From assembly GCF_012726195.1 (NCBI RefSeq), contig NZ_JAASAF010000014.1:27320-91319 (forward strand): a stretch of DNA of 64,000 bases. Reading direction: 5' to 3'. Within the stretch, counting starts at the first letter, position 1, and every line of letters begins with the position of its first letter. The position numbers were made by a program, and so were the translations under genes. The notes under the pieces were generated by a model. It did no database searches. It was not told where the DNA came from and saw only the letters and a list, made by a program, of their open reading frames with translations. The DNA is from Rhodococcus sp. HNM0563. Its GTDB lineage: Bacteria > Actinomycetota > Actinomycetes > Mycobacteriales > Mycobacteriaceae. Of the stretch, positions 16,697-25,767 are shown piece after piece.

Positions 16697-18967
16697 ATGG
16701 ACACCTTCTTGACCTTCACAGTTCTGGGATTGGTGCTCGGATCGGTATATGCGATCGCAGCATCGGGCCTTGTTCTCACCTACAACACATCGGGCATCTT
16801 CAACTTCGCACACGGCGCGCAGGCGATGCTCGGGGCCTTCGCCTATTGGCAGTTCAAAGTCGGCTGGGGCCTGCCCACTCCCGTGGCGCTACTCATCGTG
16901 CTCGGCCTCCTCGGCCCGCTCATGGGCCTGTTCCTCTACACGGTCATCATGCGCGGAATGCGTGACACGGCCGAGGTGACGAAGATCGTCGTCACCGTCT
17001 CGATCCTTCTCGGCATGGTCTCGATCTCGCACTGGTTCTGGCATCCGGAAGAACCGCGCACCATGGCGATGTTCTTCGGTGACCAGAGCGGAATCGAGAT
17101 CCTCGGCGTCGGCATCCGCTACCACGAACTGATCTGCATCGGCGTCGCAATTCTCATTGCAGTGGGCCTGCGCATCATGTTCACCCGCACCCGTACGGGC
17201 GTGGCGATGCGCGGCGTCGTCGACGATCCGGATCTGCTGCGGCTCAACGGACACGACCCGGATCGTCTCGCTGCGCTGTCGTGGGTGATGGGATCGACGC
17301 TCGCGGTGCTCGCCGGTATCCTGATCACCCCCATCAATGGCGGCACGCTCGAAGCCAACATGCTGACGTTGCTCGTCATCGACGCTTTCGCCGCAGCGAT
17401 GTTCGGCCGCCTGCGCAGTATTCCTCGGACGTTCGCCGGAGCGATCTTTCTGGGTCTGGCGGCCACCTACGTACTCGCGTACTTCCCGACCTCCTGGAAC
17501 TGGACGTCGAATTTCCGTGTATCACTGCCGATGATCGCGCTGTTCGTAGTGCTGATCGTGCTGCCTCAGGATCGTCTGCGCGGTGCGGTCACCCGAACCC
17601 GCGAGCGCTACCACGTGCCGTCGGTACGCAAGGCGGTGGCGTGGGCAGTGGCGCTGGTGATCATCGTCTACGCGATCCGCCTGCTCATGGTGACTTCGGC
17701 GGTGACGACGATGACGATCGGCATGACATTCGCGATCATCGCGCTGTCGTTGACGCTTCTCACCGGATACGCAGGCGAGATGAACCTCGCGCCGGTGTCG
17801 TTCGGTGCGATCTCCACGATCGTTGCGTTCCACTTCGGTATATCGGGTGCCGGACTTGCTGCCCACCTCAATTTGTGGGGCGTGGCGCTCGGCGTCGCCG
17901 CGGCCGCGGTGATCGGTGGTTTGATCGCGTTGCCTGCGCTGCGACTCCGCGGCCTGTATCTGGCATTGGCGACGATGGCGTTCGGCGTGTTCCTGTCGAA
18001 CATGGTGCTGCGCGACACCACCCAGCGTGAACTCTTCGGTGTCCAGTTCTCGATCTTCACCGACGGCAACATCGCGATCCCGCCATTGAAGGTCGGACCA
18101 CTCGATCTGCGCAACGAGACCGTGTTCCTCATGACCATGACGGTCCTTTTTGCAGTACTCGGCGTGGGCGTGATCGCCCTGCGCAACAGTGGCTACGGCC
18201 GGCGTTTGGCCGCGATGAAGGACAGCCCTGCGGCGTCCGCGATGCTCGGGCAGAGCCTCGTCCGGCTCAAACTCGGCGTCTTCGCGTTGTCGTCCGGTAT
18301 CGCCGGTCTCGGCGGACTCTTCATGGCGAGCGCGATGGGGTCGGTGTCGAACGAAAGCTTCTCGATCATGGTGAGCCTGTCATTGTTGATGCTCACCGTC
18401 GTGGCGGGCATCGGCTACGTCTCGGGTGCCTTGTTCGGCGGCCTGATGTCGGGTATCGGCTTTGCGGTCATCATGACCACGTTCGCGAACCTCGCGACGG
18501 CGCAGCCCGGGCACGCCGATATGTGGACGCTCTTCGGCAATATCGCGGCGGTGAGCCCGGCGCTGATCGGTATCGGCGTTGCGCTCAACCCCAGCGGTAG
18601 TGTGCACCAGGTGATCGAGGGTTACCGCACCCTCGCGAACGCGAAGCCGGTACTGGCCGGTGGCGCGGTCGTGGTCCTGGTGTCGTATCTCCTTGCGCTC
18701 GTCGGTGTGTTGGACAACTGGTGGTTTGCGTCGATCACCATCGCGACGGTGTTCATGCTCCCCGTCGTCGGACAATGGCTGATGCCCGAGGCCGTGCTCG
18801 GAGCAGAGGAAGCGAAGCGCCGTGAGCCGCTGGTGCCGGAGCGTGTGGGTGTGGACGAGCCCTACAGCGAGCAGGTGCGCGACGAGATCGACCGCGAACT
18901 CGGCATAGCGGAGTACCTGTCGACGCCTCCCGCACGGAGCGATAAGGAGCTGGTCACCAATGGCTGA
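16697..18967 (+). CDS. Fused LivH-LivM permease of branched-chain-type ABC importer
   Basis: 756 residues, about twice the size of one permease. The N-terminal half (to about residue 300) is LivH-like, with VLTYNTSGIFNFAHGAQAML; the second half is LivM-like, with LLTGYAGEMNLAPVSFGAIS and RNSGYGRRLAAMKDSPAAS. Unusually, after the LivM core there are two further hydrophobic segments (about residues 650-690) and a charged cytoplasmic tail of about 60 residues. The start has AGAGG upstream. The stop overlaps the ATPase gene by 8 bp. A single polypeptide replaces the usual heterodimer. Confidence 0.92.
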   Translation: MDTFLTFTVLGLVLGSVYAIAASGLVLTYNTSGIFNFAHGAQAMLGAFAYWQFKVGWGLPTPVALLIVLGLLGPLMGLFLYTVIMRGMRDTAEVTKIVVTVSILLGMVSISHWFWHPEEPRTMAMFFGDQSGIEILGVGIRYHELICIGVAILIAVGLRIMFTRTRTGVAMRGVVDDPDLLRLNGHDPDRLAALSWVMGSTLAVLAGILITPINGGTLEANMLTLLVIDAFAAAMFGRLRSIPRTFAGAIFLGLAATYVLAYFPTSWNWTSNFRVSLPMIALFVVLIVLPQDRLRGAVTRTRERYHVPSVRKAVAWAVALVIIVYAIRLLMVTSAVTTMTIGMTFAIIALSLTLLTGYAGEMNLAPVSFGAISTIVAFHFGISGAGLAAHLNLWGVALGVAAAAVIGGLIALPALRLRGLYLALATMAFGVFLSNMVLRDTTQRELFGVQFSIFTDGNIAIPPLKVGPLDLRNETVFLMTMTVLFAVLGVGVIALRNSGYGRRLAAMKDSPAASAMLGQSLVRLKLGVFALSSGIAGLGGLFMASAMGSVSNESFSIMVSLSLLMLTVVAGIGYVSGALFGGLMSGIGFAVIMTTFANLATAQPGHADMWTLFGNIAAVSPALIGIGVALNPSGSVHQVIEGYRTLANAKPVLAGGAVVVLVSYLLALVGVLDNWWFASITIATVFMLPVVGQWLMPEAVLGAEEAKRREPLVPERVGVDEPYSEQVRDEIDRELGIAEYLSTPPARSDKELVTNG

Positions 18968-19703
18968 CACACCGATCCTCGAAACACGAGGTGTCACTGT
19001 TCAATTCGGTGGTCACAAAGCAGTCAAAGATGTGAGCATCCAGATTTCGAATGGGACGATCACCGGACTGATCGGCCCGAACGGTGCCGGCAAGACCACG
19101 TTGTTCAACACCATCACGGGACTACAGAAGCCGACGGCAGGCAAGGTGTTCCTCGACGGCCGCGACGTCACCTCCGCGCCGCCGTACAAGCGAGCCAGGC
19201 AGGGCCTTGCCCGCACCTTCCAGCGACTCGAACTGTTCGTGTCGCTGTCGGTGCGGGACAACCTGCGCGTGGCAGGCGACATCCACAACGCCAACACCCG
19301 GGCGCGTATCGATGTGGAATCCGAGACCGACCGGCTTCTCGAGCTCACTGGGCTTGCCGATATTGCAGGCCAAGACGTCTCAGACATCCCCACCGGACGT
19401 GCTCGTGTGGTGGAGGTGGCGCGAGCACTGATGACGTCACCACGGGTTCTGTTGCTCGACGAGCCCGCATCCGGCCAGACGGAGCAGGAAACAGAGCAGT
19501 TCGCCGAACTGCTCACCGGCCTTGCAGAACAAGGGCTTTCGATCTGCCTCGTCGAACACGACATCCCTCTGGTGATGAAGCTGTGCTCGACGATCCACGT
19601 GCTCGACTACGGCGCGATTCTGGCCAGCGGCGACCCGGACGAGATCAAGAACGATCAGGCAGTGATCAACGCGTACATCGGAACCGAGGAGGAGGCGGTA
19701 TGA
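18960..19703 (+). CDS. livG: Branched-chain-type ABC importer ATPase (LivG-like)
   Basis: 247 residues. Walker A GPNGAGKTTLFN near residue 40, a Q-loop in LARTFQRLELF, signature region DIPTGRARVVEVARAL, Walker B VLLLDEPASG and the H-loop in CLVEHDIPLV. The ABC signature is modified (PTGRAR instead of LSxGQ+R), a degenerate form found in some LivG proteins. It starts 8 bp before the permease stop and ends with an ATGA overlap with livF. Confidence 0.93.
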   Translation: MADTPILETRGVTVQFGGHKAVKDVSIQISNGTITGLIGPNGAGKTTLFNTITGLQKPTAGKVFLDGRDVTSAPPYKRARQGLARTFQRLELFVSLSVRDNLRVAGDIHNANTRARIDVESETDRLLELTGLADIAGQDVSDIPTGRARVVEVARALMTSPRVLLLDEPASGQTEQETEQFAELLTGLAEQGLSICLVEHDIPLVMKLCSTIHVLDYGAILASGDPDEIKNDQAVINAYIGTEEEAV

Positions 19704-20404
19704 GCACCGAACCGTTGCTCGAACTCGTCGATGTACGAGCGGCGTACGGATCGATCGAGGTTCTCCGCGGCGTCGACATAGTCGTGGAACCGGGAACTGT
19801 CGTCGCGTTGCTCGGGCCCAACGGCGGCGGTAAGACGACGACGCTGAGGGTGTGCTCCGGAATTCATCCGGTGAGTTCGGGAGAGTTCCGACTGGCCGGA
19901 AACGTTGTCAACGGCGCGTCCGCGGCAGAATTGGCACGCCTGGGAGTCTGTTCGATCCCGGAAGGGAGAGGGGTCTTTCCGAACCTGACGGTGCGGGAGA
20001 ACCTGTGGATCGCTACCGGAACCGGTGTGGCGCTCCCCGCTCTCGAAGAGGTCGCGTACACCCGATTCCCGATTCTGGGTGAGCGGCGAAACCAGCTTGC
20101 GGGCTCGATGTCGGGTGGCGAGCAGCAGATGCTCGCTTTGTCGCGCGCGTTGGGAACCAATCCGACCGTGCTGCTACTCGACGAACTGTCGATGGGTCTT
20201 GCCCCTCGAATCGTCTCGCAGATCTACGACATCGTCGGCGAGCTCGCAGCCGAAGGTGTTTCGATTCTCGTCGCGGAGCAGTTTGCGCGGGCAGTGCTTC
20301 CCATCGCGACCAGTGCCGCACTGATGCTGCAGGGTCGAGTGGTTCACACCGGTGATCCGGCGGAGATCGAAGAAGCACTGTCTACCAGTTATCTAGGAGG
20401 ATGA
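19700..20404 (+). CDS. livF: Branched-chain-type ABC importer ATPase (LivF-like)
   Basis: 234 residues. Walker A GPNGGGKTTTLR, the signature SGGEQQMLALSRAL, Walker B VLLLDELSMGLAPRIV, and an H-loop-like region LVAEQFARAV that has Gln in place of the usual His, as is normal for LivF. The ATG at 19700 overlaps the livG stop (ATGA) and follows GGAGGCGGT. Its stop overlaps an ATG at 20401 just before the next gene. It pairs with LivG on the fused permease. Confidence 0.93.
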   Translation: MSTEPLLELVDVRAAYGSIEVLRGVDIVVEPGTVVALLGPNGGGKTTTLRVCSGIHPVSSGEFRLAGNVVNGASAAELARLGVCSIPEGRGVFPNLTVRENLWIATGTGVALPALEEVAYTRFPILGERRNQLAGSMSGGEQQMLALSRALGTNPTVLLLDELSMGLAPRIVSQIYDIVGELAAEGVSILVAEQFARAVLPIATSAALMLQGRVVHTGDPAEIEEALSTSYLGG

Positions 20405-20406
20405 CC

Positions 20407-20769
20407 ATGACTCTCGTCGACGAACGGCGTGAACAGTTCAAGAAGGATGTTTCGTCGCTGGGTCTTGATTCGGCCGGCGCCGGATCAGGTGGGGCGAAGA
20501 GCAAGTACATCGGCTTGGCGCTGATGATCATCGGTGCGGTGGCCACCTTCATCGTGTACATCGCGTCGCTGACGTTGTCGGATTCCCGCGACCTGCTCTC
20601 GTACCAGCTGTTGAGCATCGGTTTCGTGACGATCACTTTGATCGGCATGGCGGTGTATCTCGCGGCGGCGGTCACCCGCGTACTGAGCCTGTGGCTCGTC
20701 CGGCAGCTGCTCGAAAGCAACGCTCAGGCGGAGAGGATGGCAGAGGCGCTCGCGCCCAAGACATCTTGA
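20407..20769 (+). CDS. Small two-helix membrane protein of the Liv-type operon
   Basis: 120 residues. I do not recognise a named family. A charged N-terminus is followed by two membrane helices (about residues 35-55 and 75-95) and a short charged tail. The second ATG (20407) is preferred because AGGAGG ends 6 bp before it, whereas the first ATG (20401) abuts the site. It is translationally tied to livF. Position suggests an accessory subunit or regulator of the fused permease; that is inference only. Confidence 0.75.
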   Translation: MTLVDERREQFKKDVSSLGLDSAGAGSGGAKSKYIGLALMIIGAVATFIVYIASLTLSDSRDLLSYQLLSIGFVTITLIGMAVYLAAAVTRVLSLWLVRQLLESNAQAERMAEALAPKTS

Positions 20770-20789
20770 TGAGGTGACGGCGATGCCGG

Positions 20790-21968
20790 TCAGCCCGGGT
20801 CCTCGACGTGTTCTGCTGGTGGTTCTGCAGCATCGTCGAGGTTCCCGGGCTTTTCGGATCTGTCCAGGTCGGATGTGTCGGGGTCCGGTTCGGGGGCGTC
20901 GGATGAATCGCTGATCAGAGCATCGACCCATCGCGTGGACTGATCGATATCGATGAGCAGGGCCTTCACGAGCAGCGTCAACGGCACCGCCAGAAGTGCT
21001 CCGAGTGCCCCCAGCACCCACGACCAGAACACCAGCGACAGGAATGTCACTGTCACGCTCAACCCGACGGCGTCTCCCACGAACTTCGGTTGGATGATCG
21101 ACTGGATCACGAAGTTGATGACGCTGTAGACCACGATCACCCACAACATGAGTTCCGGTCCGCCTTCGAGCAATGCGAGAAGCGCGGGAGGAACGAGTCC
21201 GATGATGAAGCCGATGTTCGGGATGTAGTTGGTGATGAACGACAGCAGCGCCCAGAGGATGGGAAGTGGCACACCCAGCAGCCACAGCGCAGCACCGTCG
21301 AAGACCGCCACGATGAGACCGAAGACAGTGGAGACGATCAGGTACTTGCGTGTGCCGCCGACGAAAGCAGAGAGCGCGTAGGAGATGTCGGGACGCATCC
21401 GGTCGACGACGCGCATGCGGCGCCCGATGGTAGTGCCATCGATGGCCATGAACAGCAGCAGAGCCATGATGAAGACGACGTTCGAGACGACTCCGAGGAG
21501 TCCTGCCAGCAGGTCGTCGAGCAATCCGACGAGTTTCCCGAGATCGAGACTGCTCAGCGCGCTGGCGATGCGATCGTCGTCGACTCCGGCATCGCTCAAC
21601 CGCGCATGTACCCCGTCGAGCAAGTTGTTCATGCTGTCGGTGTACTGCGGCAACTCTGTGGCAAGTTGGGCTGCGGACAGGAGAAGTGCGCCGATCAAAC
21701 CGAGCAGGATGGCGTACACGGCTGCCAACGCGGCCAGCATCCCTGCCCAGACGGGAATCCCCCGCCGCGCGGCCCACGTCTGAATCGGCTGCACCGCAAT
21801 GGTGAGCATCAACGCCAGGAACAGCGGAGCGAGCAAACCAGATAGCGCCCTTGCCCCGGCAACCGCAACGACGGTGGCTGCCAGGGCAAGGAGAACGATC
21901 AACCCCCGAGGAATCGTCCAGGGCAGCGGTGCCGATTCTGTGTTCACAGGTGTGTATCGGGAGCCCAT
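20790..21968 (-). CDS. AI-2E family transporter (PerM-like membrane protein)
   Basis: 392 residues, preceded by AGGAGG. About eight membrane helices in the AI-2E/PF01594 arrangement: an N-terminal pair, a long periplasmic/linker region (QYTDSMNNLLDGVHARL), then a core with LPILWALLSFITNYIPNIGF, whose conserved NYIPNIG is the family hallmark, and IQPKFVGDAVGLS. The acidic C-terminal tail of about 50 residues (rich in D, E and P) is not part of the family core. Family members export small molecules or ions; the substrate here is unknown. Last gene of the long leftward cluster. Confidence 0.9.
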   Translation of the reverse strand: MGSRYTPVNTESAPLPWTIPRGLIVLLALAATVVAVAGARALSGLLAPLFLALMLTIAVQPIQTWAARRGIPVWAGMLAALAAVYAILLGLIGALLLSAAQLATELPQYTDSMNNLLDGVHARLSDAGVDDDRIASALSSLDLGKLVGLLDDLLAGLLGVVSNVVFIMALLLFMAIDGTTIGRRMRVVDRMRPDISYALSAFVGGTRKYLIVSTVFGLIVAVFDGAALWLLGVPLPILWALLSFITNYIPNIGFIIGLVPPALLALLEGGPELMLWVIVVYSVINFVIQSIIQPKFVGDAVGLSVTVTFLSLVFWSWVLGALGALLAVPLTLLVKALLIDIDQSTRWVDALISDSSDAPEPDPDTSDLDRSEKPGNLDDAAEPPAEHVEDPG

Positions 21969-21994
21969 CCGGATTCCTCCTGGTCGACGCTGTG

Positions 21995-22483
21995 TTATTC
22001 GGCGAAGACTTCGCGCAGGGCTGCTTCCTGATCATGGGAGAGGTTCGTCGAGATCAATTCGGCCTTCTGCCCCTTGAACTCGTCGTGAACTCGATCGAGG
22101 GTCGCGTCGGAGGTCAAGACGAACAGGGCAGACGTGCCCGGAGTGATCTTCTCCTTCAACTGCTTGATGAAGCTGTCGTCGATTCCGACATCGGTCAGAG
22201 AACCGCTCAGGGCTCCGATCCCAGCTCCGACTGCGGCACCGATGAGAGGAATGAAGAACAGGATGCCGAAGAGCAGTCCCCAGAAGGCACCGCCCAGAGC
22301 GCCGATCCCGGCGAGGTTGTTCAGCTGGCGTGTCTTCGGTTTCTTCGCGCCTTCGGCCCAACTGACCACGGCGGCGTCGTGCACGGTGATGAGTTCCTGA
22401 CGCTGCAGGTCTTTCAACGTCTCGACGGCAGTGTCGGCGCCGGTTTCGGTATCGAACTTCCATACGGTCAGGGTTCCGGCCAT
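21995..22483 (-). CDS. DUF1269 family membrane protein
   Basis: 162 residues, preceded by GAGGAAATCC. An N-terminal ferredoxin-like region (LTVWKFDTETGADTAVETLK) is followed by a glycine-rich hydrophobic hairpin (FWGLLFGILFFIPLIGAAVG, residues about 65-90) and a C-terminal region with SALFVLTSDATLDRVHDEF. This matches DUF1269, often found with stress or membrane proteins. No enzymatic function is known. It lies 26 bp upstream of the AI-2E gene and 104 bp downstream of the SulP gene. Confidence 0.85.
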   Translation of the reverse strand: MAGTLTVWKFDTETGADTAVETLKDLQRQELITVHDAAVVSWAEGAKKPKTRQLNNLAGIGALGGAFWGLLFGILFFIPLIGAAVGAGIGALSGSLTDVGIDDSFIKQLKEKITPGTSALFVLTSDATLDRVHDEFKGQKAELISTNLSHDQEAALREVFAE

Positions 22484-22587
22484 GGATTTCCTCGATTCGG
22501 TGACGTGGTGATGCTGTCGAACTCGACGCTATGGTGCGGCCCGGTTTCGGGTCTTCATACGGCGAGGGTGAGATCCTGCGGGACTGG

Positions 22588-24303
22588 TCAGTCCGTGTCG
22601 GTAATCGGGTCTGCGCCGGCAACGGCGGCACGGACGGTCGGATAGACCGCGATCGGTGTGACCGCGGAATTCGAATGGTCCAGCACATCACCGAATTGAC
22701 CGATGTCGCGTGCGATACGTAGCGTGATGCCGTTGCCGGCGAGCGTGTCGCGTAGTTCGAAAAGCATCTGTGCGGCACTGACATCGATGAACGGGGACGT
22801 CTCCGCATCCAGGACGACGATCCGAGTCTCGGCGGTGCAGCGCGCCTCGATCTGCTGGTGCACGTAGTCGGAGTTCGCGAAATAGAGTCCGGACTCGACC
22901 CGGACCACGAGAACGTCGGACCTTTCGGCGGCAAGGTCGCTCGACGGGCGTGTTGTGACATCCACCCACCGGTCGCCCTCGCGGACCAGTGACGCAACGT
23001 GCGGTCGGGACGACCGGTACAGCAACAGCAACATCGACACCCCGATGCCGATGACGAGTCCGGGAAGCGTATCGAACAGCAGCACGCCGAGCATTGCCGC
23101 GATCGCCGCAGCGAAATCTTCTCGCGCAGCGACGCCGTAGATGCTGCCCAGCCGGTCGGTCCACACCCGGTAGAGGCGGCGCAGCGCAGCGAAATCGACC
23201 AGTTCGACGACCGCCGCAATCACGATGGCTGCGAGTGCGGCGTCCGGCAGCTGTTCGAACAGCCCGGTGAGGAACAGCAGTGTCAGGACCACCAGGGCGG
23301 CGACCACGAGGCCGCTGACCTGAGTTCGCGCTCCCGCGCCGCCATTGACAGCGGTCTTGGAGAGGCTGCCGTTGACGACCATGCCCGAGCTGAAACCGGA
23401 TCCGAGGTTGGCGGCGCCGAGGCCCAGCAGTTCGCGGTTGGGATCGACGGTGTAGCCGTGCTTGACCGCGTACGTCTTTGCCGCGCCCAGGCCTTCGGCG
23501 AATCCGATCAGCAGAACTCCGACGGCGGGCCCGAGGAGGTCGATGTAGTCGTGGAATCCGAGCCCGTCGGGTATGCCCAGTGTCGGCAGACCAGAATCGA
23601 TGTGCCCGACGATGGCCACTCCTTTGTCGTCGAGACCGAAGACTGCTACCGCAAGGATGCCGACGGCCACCGCGACCAGCGCGCCGGGGATGAGTGGCAG
23701 CCATCGTTTGAAACCCAGGACGACGACGAGGCAGAGAGCGCCGACTCCCAGGGTGCGCCACTCGGTGTCGCCGAGACCTCGGACGACGCCCCACGCCTTG
23801 ACGAAGAAGTTCCCTTCGGCCGTCTCGATTCCGAAGAGTTTCGGCACCTGCCCGATGATGATCGTCAACGCGAGTCCGACGATGAAGCCCTTGAGCACCG
23901 GTTCGGAGATGAACGACGCGACGAATCCGAGGCGGGCGAACCCGGCGATCAGACCTACGATTCCGGTGGCAATCGCCAACCCTGCCGACAACGCGATGAA
24001 CTTGCCGTCGTCGGCGCCGGCGATCGGAGCGATGATCGCCGCTGACAGTGCTGCGGTGGCCGACATCGGGCCCACGACGAGATGCTTCGAACTGCCTGCT
24101 GCCGCATACAGAATCAGAGAGGGGATCGCCGCGTACAGGCCTACCACCGGAGGAACCCCCGCGATTGTCGCGTAGGCCAGTGCCTCCGGGACGAGGACCG
24201 CCCAGACCGTCAGGCCGGCGATGACGTCGGGGCGGATCCATGATGTGCGGTAGCCCTGCAGCGATCGGAAGAAGGGCCAGTAGGTCGTGGTCTGCTGATT
24301 CAC
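22588..24303 (-). CDS. SulP family anion (sulfate) transporter with STAS domain
   Basis: 571 residues; the usual size for SulP. The N-terminal core (about 1-420) is polytopic: RPDVIAGLTVWAVLVPEALA and VVGLYAAIPSLILYAAAGSS are the SulP signature. The C-terminal STAS domain (about 450-560) includes VVLDAETSPFIDVSAAQML. Family members carry sulfate, bicarbonate or other anions. Sulfate is favoured here by the neighbouring sulfur genes, but that is inferred. The GTG start at 24303 shares one base with the GAP gene stop (TAGTG), so the two are coupled. Confidence 0.9.
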   Translation of the reverse strand: MNQQTTTYWPFFRSLQGYRTSWIRPDVIAGLTVWAVLVPEALAYATIAGVPPVVGLYAAIPSLILYAAAGSSKHLVVGPMSATAALSAAIIAPIAGADDGKFIALSAGLAIATGIVGLIAGFARLGFVASFISEPVLKGFIVGLALTIIIGQVPKLFGIETAEGNFFVKAWGVVRGLGDTEWRTLGVGALCLVVVLGFKRWLPLIPGALVAVAVGILAVAVFGLDDKGVAIVGHIDSGLPTLGIPDGLGFHDYIDLLGPAVGVLLIGFAEGLGAAKTYAVKHGYTVDPNRELLGLGAANLGSGFSSGMVVNGSLSKTAVNGGAGARTQVSGLVVAALVVLTLLFLTGLFEQLPDAALAAIVIAAVVELVDFAALRRLYRVWTDRLGSIYGVAAREDFAAAIAAMLGVLLFDTLPGLVIGIGVSMLLLLYRSSRPHVASLVREGDRWVDVTTRPSSDLAAERSDVLVVRVESGLYFANSDYVHQQIEARCTAETRIVVLDAETSPFIDVSAAQMLFELRDTLAGNGITLRIARDIGQFGDVLDHSNSAVTPIAVYPTVRAAVAGADPITDTD

Positions 24304-24956
24304 TACAGTCCACCGAGGCCTTTACCGAGGACGACCGCACCCATGATCAGCAGTACGATCGCCATCACCACATGGTTGTTCGCCTGCAGCCATGTCTTGG
24401 TCGCGTCGAGCGCGCTCGCCAACCGTTCCGCTGCCACCGCATAACCGAGGACGGGCACCAGCACCGAGCAGGCGGCCAGCACAGTGAAGACCAGCCACAC
24501 CACTATCGCGTTACCGGAGGACAATCCGGCGGTGCCGATGGCAACACCCGCAGACACGCACAGGAGCAGGTTCTTGGGGTTGACCGCAGACAGGGCGAGG
24601 CCGAGACCGGTGGCCTTGACGAACGTGAACTCGTCGATGGCCTGCATCCACTTGGGAGGTGCGGTGTCGGACCGCGATTGCCATTGCTTGAATGCGAGGA
24701 GTATCAGGAGGAGACCGAGGACCACCTTGACCCAGCCGGTGGTGGCTCCGTCTCCGTCGTCCGGAGTGATCGAACCGGCCAGGAGAATGACGATTCCGGT
24801 GACCGCGAGGATCCCGACCAGCCAGCCGAGACCGAACCCTGCGCTTGTCGTTCGCGCGTTGCGCGACAACAACATCAGGATCACGGCAACAATGGGTATC
24901 GGTGATATCGCGACACCCACGGCCAAGGGGAGGATATCTCCGATTGCGGCGCCCAT
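24303..24956 (-). CDS. GAP family (Sap-like) membrane protein
   Basis: 217 residues, six predicted helices. The pattern PLAVGVAISPIPIVAVILML near the start and LGLALSAVNPKNLLLCVSAG in the middle are typical of the GAP family, named after mycobacterial proteins that help place glycopeptidolipids or sulfolipid-1 at the cell surface. The fold resembles LysE-type exporters. The next gene encodes an anion transporter and upstream genes encode a glycan synthase, so a role in exporting a surface glycan or lipid is plausible but unproven. Confidence 0.82.
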   Translation of the reverse strand: MGAAIGDILPLAVGVAISPIPIVAVILMLLSRNARTTSAGFGLGWLVGILAVTGIVILLAGSITPDDGDGATTGWVKVVLGLLLILLAFKQWQSRSDTAPPKWMQAIDEFTFVKATGLGLALSAVNPKNLLLCVSAGVAIGTAGLSSGNAIVVWLVFTVLAACSVLVPVLGYAVAAERLASALDATKTWLQANNHVVMAIVLLIMGAVVLGKGLGGL

Positions 24957-25012
24957 GGCGGTAAGTCAATCAGCGCTGCGACGCGGCCCGGATCGCCTGT
25001 ATCGGGTGAATC

Positions 25013-25330
25013 TCATCCGAGGAGTTGCTTTTTCGCGGCTGCGAATTCCTCGTCGGACAAGACACCGGCGGTGTGCAGTTCGCCGAGTTGCTTCAGCTTC
25101 GAGACCAGATCGTCGGAGGGGGCGGGCGGTGCAGGAGGAGCCGGGGCAGGATAGTCCTGTGGTGGGGGAGGAGCCTGCTGCTCTGTGTAGGCCTGCTTCT
25201 CGGCTGCGCGCTGCTGACCGCGCCGGTTGATGGCGTTGGACGTAGCGGTAGCTGTGCCCGAGATGACTGCGGTGCGTGCGACGGTGCCGAGAAGACCCGG
25301 ACGACCGACCCGTCCTCTGCGGAAGACCAT
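25013..25330 (-). CDS. SHOCT domain protein
   Basis: 105 residues. The start at 25330 has GAGAAAGG upstream. An N-terminal basic, glycine-rich stretch (RRGRVGRPGLLG and then AVISGTATATSNAI) leads to a proline/alanine linker (residues about 52-72) and the SHOCT motif at the end: LKQLGELHTAGVLSDEEFAA. SHOCT domains are short C-terminal helical pairs linked to oligomerisation or membrane association. It follows the DUF6325-like gene by 14 bp. No specific function is known. Confidence 0.82.
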   Translation of the reverse strand: MVFRRGRVGRPGLLGTVARTAVISGTATATSNAINRRGQQRAAEKQAYTEQQAPPPPQDYPAPAPPAPPAPSDDLVSKLKQLGELHTAGVLSDEEFAAAKKQLLG

Positions 25331-25344
25331 GGGATTGCCTTTCT

Positions 25345-25767
25345 CTACGTTGCCGACAATGCGGCCTCGACCGCATCCCTCGGTACCTGGACATGCAGTT
25401 CGACCTCGCCCCCGGCCTTCCGGACCTCGCCGGCCAGTCTGCGTGCCCACGTCTCCTCGTACACGATGACCACTGCCGACGTGCCGAGCTCCATCGAAGA
25501 GCGGACGACGTCGAGGTCTTCATCGCTGACCAGACCGAGCGGGTCGACGGTGAGACCGTCGAGTCCGGTTTCGGAGAGTGGTTCGTCGATCTCGACCTGG
25601 GTGATCGAGCCGTCGTCGTCCTTGGCCAGATAGATGAGATCGAGCACCGTGGCATATCCGCGGTCGACCACTTCGGTGAACGCTGCGGTCACAGCTGGAT
25701 CGATCCGCGTTCCGGGGAACGACAGGACGACCATTTCGACGGGTCCGATGGCGGCTGGCTGCGTCAT
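25345..25767 (-). CDS. DUF6325-like small protein
   Basis: 140 residues, soluble, no signal peptide. The N-terminal segment IGPVEMVVLSFPGTRIDPAV and the middle YATVLDLIYLAKDDDGSI form a ferredoxin-like alpha/beta pattern. The C-terminal ELGTSAVVIVYEETWARRLA resembles the DUF1269/DUF6325 group often paired with SHOCT proteins. The start overlaps the glycosyltransferase stop by 4 bp (ATGA), which implies coupling. The function is unknown; the family name is a recollection, not a search result. Confidence 0.72.
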   Translation of the reverse strand: MTQPAAIGPVEMVVLSFPGTRIDPAVTAAFTEVVDRGYATVLDLIYLAKDDDGSITQVEIDEPLSETGLDGLTVDPLGLVSDEDLDVVRSSMELGTSAVVIVYEETWARRLAGEVRKAGGEVELHVQVPRDAVEAALSAT

